From Epiperipatus broadwayi (Eukaryota > Onychophora > Udeonychophora > Euonychophora > Peripatidae): 64,000 nt of DNA. How positions within the stretch are numbered: the first letter of the stretch is position 1; every line of letters starts with the position of its first letter. Below, one piece after another: positions 57,421 to 64,000 of this stretch. The stretch lies in assembly GCA_028023455.1 (NCBI GenBank), contig JAQFVV010012512.1, forward strand, positions 2,327,935-2,391,934, in the 5' to 3' direction. The translations under genes were made by a program, and so were the position numbers. The notes under the pieces are model-generated. The model was not told the origin of the DNA, ran no database searches, and saw only the letters and a list, made by a program, of their open reading frames with translations.

Positions 57421-60400
57421 CTTTTTCAAACACAAGATAAAGTCTTTAAGAAAATATAGAATGAATCTATATTTTCGACCCAACCATATATTAACTTTAA
57501 ATTTTTTTTATTTTTTTTGATGGCAACTTATCCTATATATATCCTTTTTTTAATAACATAAAATTCAAATTTCTAATATTTCATTCTAACTTTTTGAATT
57601 TGTAAATTATATGCTATGGTTGCATGCCCATTGTTACAAGGAAGAACAGTTTGTCATTTATTTTCATATATATAAATGTTTAAGAGTGATATCACTTGAT
57701 AGGTTATATTTAAACTTAAAACATTAAAATTATTTATATAATATATAGAAAAATAGTTTAATTGTAAAAATTAAATGTTAAACATGGACTGTATTTTACA
57801 AAAGAGTCACTAGGTTCTTTTCAAAAATTGAACAGGTGGAGTGTTTTTACTCAGAGTGTTAAAACTAATTTTCCAATGGGAATCTGAAAAAAGCAAAAGA
57901 TATTGTTAGATTTCAAATGCATTAATTACAATTGTATTGAAAATTTATTGATATATTAAATTACAACGGCTTTCATCATGATATTTTTTCATTCTTGTAA
58001 TATCAGTTCTTGATGTTATAAGTGGTTTTGATATTGTAGTATTAATCTTTAAATTAAATATATAGATACATTGCTAGTCTCTGTTGCTACCCTTACTATT
58101 GATTGTCCACAAGAATTATTGCAGTATTTGGTGTAATAGTTTAGTAGTATTATATTATGAATGTTTTAACTATATAATGTCAGAATCTATGGATCATTTT
58201 ATGTTATGGATATGGTTGAATTATATATATGTTTAATCCTGACTTGGTTGCTGTGCATTTATATTGTTTATATACTAAAATATTTTTAGATAGAACTCCA
58301 TTATTTATCCAGGGTTAATTAAAATGTATGAGATAATACAAATTAAGTTTATGTTTCATACATATTGTGCGCTACATAATATTAAGCTAATGGTTTTATA
58401 AAGTACATTTATAATTATTGAATAGACAGCAATGCTATGTAAACTGAAATAATGGTTATAGTGTTTTTTTTCTGTCTCCAGTCATGATAATTTTATGAAA
58501 TTAGATGAGTTAAATTTGTTTCAAACGTTGATCAAATTAATGTCAAGGTTTACCTTAGATTATTAGTATCAACTGAGTGTGCATTCCATTTATTAATCTG
58601 ATGCTAGTTAGATAATTGTCTGATGTTGAAACTTCACATGATGTACACAATCTTTTATACTTGCAGAACAGGGGTTATCCATTGACCTTCTATAAATGTG
58701 AATTTTTTATAACTTTATTTCCTTTCTTTTGTTGTTATTGTTTGATATAACATGAATAAATGGTAATATATTGCAATGAAATGGGTACTGACATTATATG
58801 GCAGTAGACTTGATAGGCTGTCAGAGTGGGTGAGAAAGTGTATCTATGATTTCTAAATATATATACTCATGTCCACTCCGATCCCACTCCTGGGGGATAA
58901 TGTATTAACACACAAACATATGACAAAAATCTATCTGTATACTCACCTCTTTTTTCCATCCTTAACTCCATTAATCCTGGAATTCAAATTTAGGGAGATT
59001 ACACATAATATTCTACTTCAGGATATATCAACAACATTATCTGTAATATGCAAGTGTGTGACAAATTGAAAACTGAATAGAGAAAAAACGCAATTGACAG
59101 TCATTAATTTAAAATCATATATTAAACAAATTTATTTACAATTAACATAATTTAGGCAACGAGGTTATAACAAAAATAAATAATTTTTTAGATATTGACA
59201 AACATTATTTGATTATTATGGTTAATATCATTAATCCATTCCCTATTTCCCTTCAAAAAAATAATCATCCAATATCAGTATTAACAAAAAAATTAAATTA
59301 TAACTTATTGTTATTTATGTTTACATGTCTTTGCTAATTTAAACTTTATCAAAATCATAATTCATTATCTGCAATAAGTCTATTGGTGAATTCATATCGA
59401 TAACATGGTGGTAGTATGGGATCCCTCCTTCTATTGTGGTTTGATTTTACACAGATAGGAAAGACCATCTACAATAAACATTATTAATCATCTACTGAAA
59501 AACATAACTAAATGATGAAATGATTAGTAATCACAAACAAAAAACAAATAATAGTGTCACTATACAAGTATTGGTATTTAATATATAATAGAGTAAAATC
59601 TTACTGCGCCTCTGGTGATGATTAGATTCATCCACAAGTAAGTTCATGCCTGAATTTATATTTTATTTCAATTTAAAAATAAAGTGATTAATACATTTCC
59701 CTTTTCTAACATATTAATAGTTAACACCCCTCTTTGATCTATAATAAAGAATAGAAATGAACAAAAAATATATACATAAAATAAAAATAAGACATGAATG
59801 ATCAATTAAGAGTCTATGAAGAAAAATATCATAAAAATTATAAATATCCTCTTTGATCTCGTTCATATTTCAATTGGTGGGATATGGATGATCTAGAATA
59901 TATCTGATGGTGATTAGAATTTCTCTCTTTGAATGACCTGCATTGAGATGCTGAGTTTGCAGCTTCACATCTAAATAATAAAGTTGATGGTGTTCGCAGC
60001 ATAGATGAATAGATGGTATGTCAAATTGAATTTGGTTTTGACATTGACAGCTCTATGGGTGATGACTTTTTTCCCCAATGTAACTTCCCTTTATCCACAC
60101 ATGGTTGTATGTGTATATATATATAGTTGGTAAAAGTTATTGAGTTTGTTGAGAAGCAAGATATTTGCTCTTAGAAATCTCATGTTAGAATTGATCTAAT
60201 CTCCAGTTCAAACTTGGAAATTCTTTTGAAATATTGAATAATTTAAAGCTGTTTTGGGGATATATATTTCAAATCATTTAGTTAGCTGGGTTTAAATCTG
60301 CGCACTCTTTGTCTAGCTTTAGTTTGTATTCTGTAAGATATTTTCATTAATATTTTTACTTTTATAGTGGCAGATTTTTCTGTTCAAACTGCAAGTTCGA

Positions 60401-61323
60401 TTATTCTGTTCAAAAAATGTATATGTTGATTAGCCAATAAGAGTTTTTGACCTTATCATTAAGAAGAAAGTTGTTTGTTCATGTCTTTGGCTAATTACCA
60501 AAATGAGGTTGTTTTATTTAATGTGAATTTGATCATTTCAAATGACAGGTTCGTGTTCATACATTGGATTAATTATTCACGTCATTTGTTATGATTAATA
60601 TATATATATGACTAATATCAATAAAAGATTTGTTTATTTTAAGATTATTTTCTCACTTGTGTCTATATTTGATCATCCTTTCTTTGTATTGTTGTGCTAT
60701 GTGTAAATTAAACAACAATTGATGAGAAGTTTTTAACAAACATAAGTATTAGTGTCTATATTTTATAGTGTAGTTTAGATTATGTATTTATCACACGTTT
60801 ATTAGATGCTTAATTAAAAAAAAAATTAAACATTTAATTATAAAAACAATTAATCGTTTCTCAATTACAGTGCTTGTGGTCAATCTCATTTTTTGGTAAT
60901 AGATTTTGTTTAATTTGCATTTTCATTATACATATAGCTTGCTTTCTATTATATGTAGAGAATGTTGTTATTGATGATCTTGGATTTGAATTAAGTAAGG
61001 GTGATTTAATGGTTTTGGAGGGGTGTAAGACCACATCTTACATTATTCATTACTGTAATACAATGTACTTATAGTTTTGTAGTTTAATTTAAAGTCTCTT
61101 GTATCTCTCTGGTCTAGTGGGTTATAAAAAAAGTGATATTAACATCAAGTGTGTAAACAAATGAAGATTGCCCTGGAGCTGTAGGTAGTAATGTTTGGGT
61201 TTGTATTGTTTGTGGTAATGTTTTATATAAGTTGCACATGTGCATATGAGATGCATGATCAATTATTAGTTCTTCTGACTGATTTTGCCAGGCTGCACAT
61301 TTTGATTGTTGTAATATATATAT
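57421..61323. other. A+T-rich noncoding DNA
   Basis: No gene or RNA recognised in this stretch. Short frames at 58,869, 60,874 and 61,114 show no motif. Confidence 0.45.
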
Positions 61324-61460
61324 ATGAAAAACAAAAAACAAGTTAAAAACTTGCTAACGCTTGTATTTATGTCAACAGATGGCATTCTACCAAAAACACC
61401 ATTAAGTGTATGTTTACATAAACGTCAGAGCATGCATTCACTATCTCTAACTTTAATTCC

Positions 61461-61506
61461 CTTTCAGATCATGATTTCAAGCTATTTGCTATCATCAGTG
61501 AAAGAC
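61461..61506 (-). ncRNA. PLE-type hammerhead ribozyme (family 2), repeat copy 1
   Basis: On the minus strand: CTTTCA, CTGATGA (61,492-61,498), AGC/GCT stem II, GAA, ATC-AT-GAT stem III, H17=C, TGAAAG. Every core residue is intact. Confidence 0.85.
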
Positions 61507-61852
61507 AGGAATTTTAGAAACTAGATCTAAACACAAACTCTGAGCGTTTATGAAATAGTTTCTATTCAGCTTGCAAGCATGAATCTTTTAGACACGTAAT
61601 GTCTTCAAATTCAGCATAGCAAGCCAGATAGCTACATGGGTCTGATCTCAGTTCAGCATCACCACATAGTAGAAGCCTCTGCAATATATATCATTGCTAG
61701 AAAGACCTCAAAGATACATTTATGAAAAACAAGTTAAAAACTTGCTAATGCTTGTATTTATGTCAACAGATGGCATTCTACCAAAAACACCATCAAGTGT
61801 ATGTTTACATAAACATCAGAGCATGCATTCACTATCTCTAACTTTAATTCCA

Positions 61853-61898
61853 CTTTCAGATCATGATTTCAAGCTATTTGCTATCATCAGTGAAAGAC
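61853..61898 (-). ncRNA. PLE-type hammerhead ribozyme (family 2), repeat copy 2
   Basis: Identical in its core and stems to the 61.46-kb copy; CTGATGA lies at 61,884-61,890 on the minus strand. Confidence 0.85.
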
Positions 61899-62103
61899 AG
61901 GAATTTTAGAAACTAGATCTAAACACAAACTCTGAGGAATTTTAGAAACTAGATCTAAACAGAAACTCTGAGCGTTTATGAAACAGTACTATTTATGAAA
62001 CAGTACTGTTTCATAAATGCTCAGAGTTTGTGTTTAGATCTAAACAGTACTGTTTCATAAACGCTCAGAGTTTGTGTTTAGATCTAGTTTCTAAAATTCC
62101 TGT

Positions 62104-62147
62104 CTTTCACTGATGATAGCAAATAGCTTGAAATCATGATCTGAAAG
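62104..62147 (+). ncRNA. PLE-type hammerhead ribozyme (family 2), repeat copy 3
   Basis: Stem I is CTTTCA (62,104-62,109) with TGAAAG (62,142-62,147). CTGATGA is 62,110-62,116. Stem II is AGC/GCT with loop AAATA. GAA is 62,130-62,132. Stem III is ATC-AT-GAT and H17=C at 62,141, the predicted cleavage site. It lies on the sense strand of the PLE gene, about 300 bp upstream of the RT remnant. Confidence 0.87.
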
Positions 62148-62412
62148 TGGAATTAAAGTTAGAGATAGTGAATGCATGCTCTGACGTTTATGTAAACATA
62201 CGCTTGACAGTGTTTTTGGTAGAACGCCATCTGTTGACATAAATACAAGCGTTAGCAAGATTTTAACTTGTTTTTTGTTTTTCATAAATGTGCCTTTGAA
62301 GTCTTTCTAGCAATGATATATATTGCAGAGGCTTCTACTATGTGGTGATGCTGAACTGAGCTCAAACCCATGTAGCTATCTGGCTTGCTATGCTGAGTTT
62401 GAAGACGTTACG

Positions 62413-62929
62413 TATTTGTAAATATATAATAAAATTTATTATTGATTCTTTAAAATTTTTTAATGATAACATTGTTGCATATTTTGAAGGTCAATATTAT
62501 AAAATGTCTAAAGGTTGGCCTATGGGTCTGCCTGTAGTTGCACAAGTTTGCAATTTCATTTTATCTACATATGAGAGTAGTATTTTAAATATGTGTACTT
62601 TTGGAGATATTAAAATTTACAAAAGATATGTGGATGATGTTTTTATTTGTGGAAATACTAATAGTATAAATTTGCTTGTAGAGGAATTAAATAAGTTGAA
62701 TTGCTTGAAATGGACTATTGAAAAGGAACAGGATAAAAATATTAAATATTTAAATTTAATGATTACAAGAGATGACAGTATATTAAATTATAAACTAATA
62801 ATTAAGGTTCTGCAAAAAAGAGGATATATAAATTGTAAATCAAAAATACCAATGATGCATAAGATGGCAAGTTTTAGATTTTTTTTGTTTGGAATGAAAA
62901 ATTATGTTGTTACCAAAGTGATAAACTGA
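62413..62929 (+). pseudogene. Penelope-like reverse transcriptase, 5'-truncated
   Basis: The frame is open to 62,929 (its first ATG, at 62,390, lies in the terminal repeat and is not a real start). It holds GQYYKMSKGWPMGLP (motif with PMG), then KRYVDDVFICG with the catalytic Asp pair, then LNKLNCLKWTIE and IKYLNLMI of the PLE palm. The N-terminal fingers are missing: the terminal repeat joins directly to palm sequence at about 62,412. A small frameshift near 62,918 ends the frame. The enzyme class primes on nicked DNA and is related to telomerase. The copy is dead but moderately young. Confidence 0.88.
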
Positions 62930-63547
62930 AAAATATTGAAATATTTGCTAAGGATTTGCTTGATAATGGTTATAAAATGGAACAAATAAACAATACTTTA
63001 TGTCAATCTAAAAAAAGTTATAATGATTTAAAGGAAATGAAGATTAATAGTAAACCATGAATATCTATTCCATTTATTTCAAATCCACAAGTGAAATTTT
63101 TTTAGGATTTATATAAGAATGTGTTTAATGTCTCATTCTACATTCCAAACAATATTAATAAATTAGTCAATAATTCTAAGGATGTCATACCTGTCAAGCA
63201 TAAAAGTAATGTCATATATCAATTTTTTTGTGATTGTATGCTATCATATATAGGTGAATCTAGGTGCAGTATTGAGAAGAGATTAAGGGAGCATAAATTG
63301 TTATATAAGCGTGTAAAAAGTAAAAATAATGGTGATTTAATGTCTCCTTCAGTTTTTTTTTGATCAAGAAAAATCATGTAAATATAAATTTAAATTTGAT
63401 TTTGAATATGTGAAAATTCTTCATGAAGAGAGAAACCATAGTAAAAGAAAAATTAAAGAAGCAATTTTCATAAACAGAAATAAAATGCATTTAATAAATC
63501 GACAAGCTGCTAACATTAAAATACGATATTTGTGGGATTTGAATTGA
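62930..63547 (+). pseudogene. PLE linker and GIY-YIG endonuclease domain
   Basis: After the frameshift the linker continues (LLDNGYKMEQINNTL) to a stop near 63,058. From 63,121 the frame holds IPNNINKLVNN, VIYQFFCDC (GIY strand and Cys pair), SYIGESRCSIEKRLREH (YIG, Arg54, His58). A T10 run at 63,352-63,361 causes a frameshift; the next frame carries FDFEYVKIL and KRKIKEAIFI (candidate catalytic Glu) and ends at the stop at 63,545-63,547. It agrees with PLE GIY-YIG order. Breaks at homopolymers may be partly sequencing errors. Confidence 0.85.
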
Positions 63548-64000
63548 TGATGTTTGCTTCCACTTTTTTTTAAATTTAATGGCAGTTGAGGCAGGTTTAA
63601 GAAATTAACCGAAAGTACTGCTGCGGTTTAAGATTATTTGTAATAGTTTGTAAACCGTTAAATTTATTATTTCAATTATAATTACAATATATATATATAT
63701 ATATATAACACATTATAACACATTAAAAAAATTTTGTTATATAAAAATGAACTTCTGAAAAAGATTAGCTAGTAATAATGATTGAAAAATCATAATAATA
63801 GAACTTGCCATGAAAATCAGTAGATGATAGAATATGTTTCACTTTGATTGCACATTATTTGGAATATGTTAAACAACAGCAATAAGAATGTTATTTAAAA
63901 CCCAGTGCTTCAAATCACAGTTTAGATATAACTGAAATGAATTGTGTCATTAGTAATTTAAAAGAACATATAAAAATAATTTTCAGATCAATCAAATATA
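63548..64000. other. A+T-rich noncoding DNA, PLE 3' flank
   Basis: A (TA)n run lies near 63,689-63,706. The 3' terminal repeat of the PLE is not recognisable within the window. Confidence 0.45.

Larger units (their letters stand above)
61324..62412. mobile_element. PLE terminal repeats: two direct copies then one inverted copy
   Basis: Copy 1 (61,324-61,721) and copy 2 (from 61,722, cut at about 61,972) run in one direction with a 398-bp period. Copy 3 (about 62,010-62,412) is inverted and leads into the reverse transcriptase. Copies 2 and 3 meet at a perfect dyad AAACAGT/ACTGTTT centred at 62,004/62,005. A 36-bp piece is tandemly duplicated at 61,901-61,972 (GAATTTTAGAAACTAGATCT onward). 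Reading frames in the repeats are spurious. Each copy carries one hammerhead. Confidence 0.85.

Noticed and set aside
61324-62285. Repeated 64-71-codon frames sharing MSTDG and VCLHK stretches
   Set aside because: They lie within the PLE terminal repeats on both strands, and recur only because the repeat does; the hammerhead in the same DNA argues for a structural role.

Overview
The window looks like nuclear DNA from an invertebrate animal, very A+T rich (roughly three quarters by eye). I find no intact host protein-coding gene and no convincing spliced gene. The recognisable sequence is almost all repeats: three 5'-truncated or decayed RTE-type LINEs, at least four Penelope-like element (PLE) pieces with GIY-YIG endonuclease sequence, tRNA-derived modules, fold-back elements and long GATA/GACA microsatellites. 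This mix suits a mollusc, cnidarian or arachnid; the sequence alone does not let me name the organism.

Layout. 1-5,100: noncoding A+T-rich DNA, an odd A/C-only tract (1,139-1,550) and a palindrome at 4.0 kb. 5,101-5,785: GATA/GACA array. 6.3-10.4 kb: decayed SINE-like units and one hammerhead-bearing unit. 11.87-13.81 kb: RTE copy A (minus strand) split by a 143-bp fold-back insertion. 15.2-16.05 kb: PLE tail fused to a tRNA-like module. 19.37-22.0 kb: RTE copy B. 24.5-25.7 kb: hammerhead units in inverted and tandem array around a second GATA array. 26-31 kb: less A+T-rich unique DNA. 35.56-39.28 kb: RTE copy C, the best preserved, split by a 790-bp hammerhead dimer with a 12-bp target duplication. 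39.3-39.9 kb: two more hammerhead units. 40.4 and 40.9 kb: tRNA-like units. 41.9-42.4 kb: PLE terminal repeat. 44.7-45.7 kb: a palindrome of two 440-bp arms around a GIY-YIG coding segment. 48.2-49.3 kb: a second PLE/tRNA-like composite. 50.3-51.9 kb: possible LTR. 54.2-55.4 kb: fold-back and hAT-like pieces. 56.1-56.65 kb: TTAGGG-like repeats. 61.3-63.55 kb: head-to-head PLE terminal repeats followed by a truncated PLE reverse transcriptase and GIY-YIG gene.

The most interesting content is RNA. I read two unrelated dispersed families as type I hammerhead ribozymes. Family 1 (nine copies, about 360-nt unit) is built like a retrozyme: same-strand neighbours whose predicted cleavage sites lie 362 nt apart, and a dimer inserted with a target-site duplication. 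Its two commonest core variants, CATGAAATG and CACAAAATG, are the two deamination products of one ancestral CACGAAATG, which restores G12 and the stem II closing pair. Family 2 (four copies) lies in the PLE terminal repeats and shows a compensatory base-pair change in stem I between copies. Most family 1 copies carry a core mutation; the 37.15-kb copy and all four PLE copies keep every core residue.
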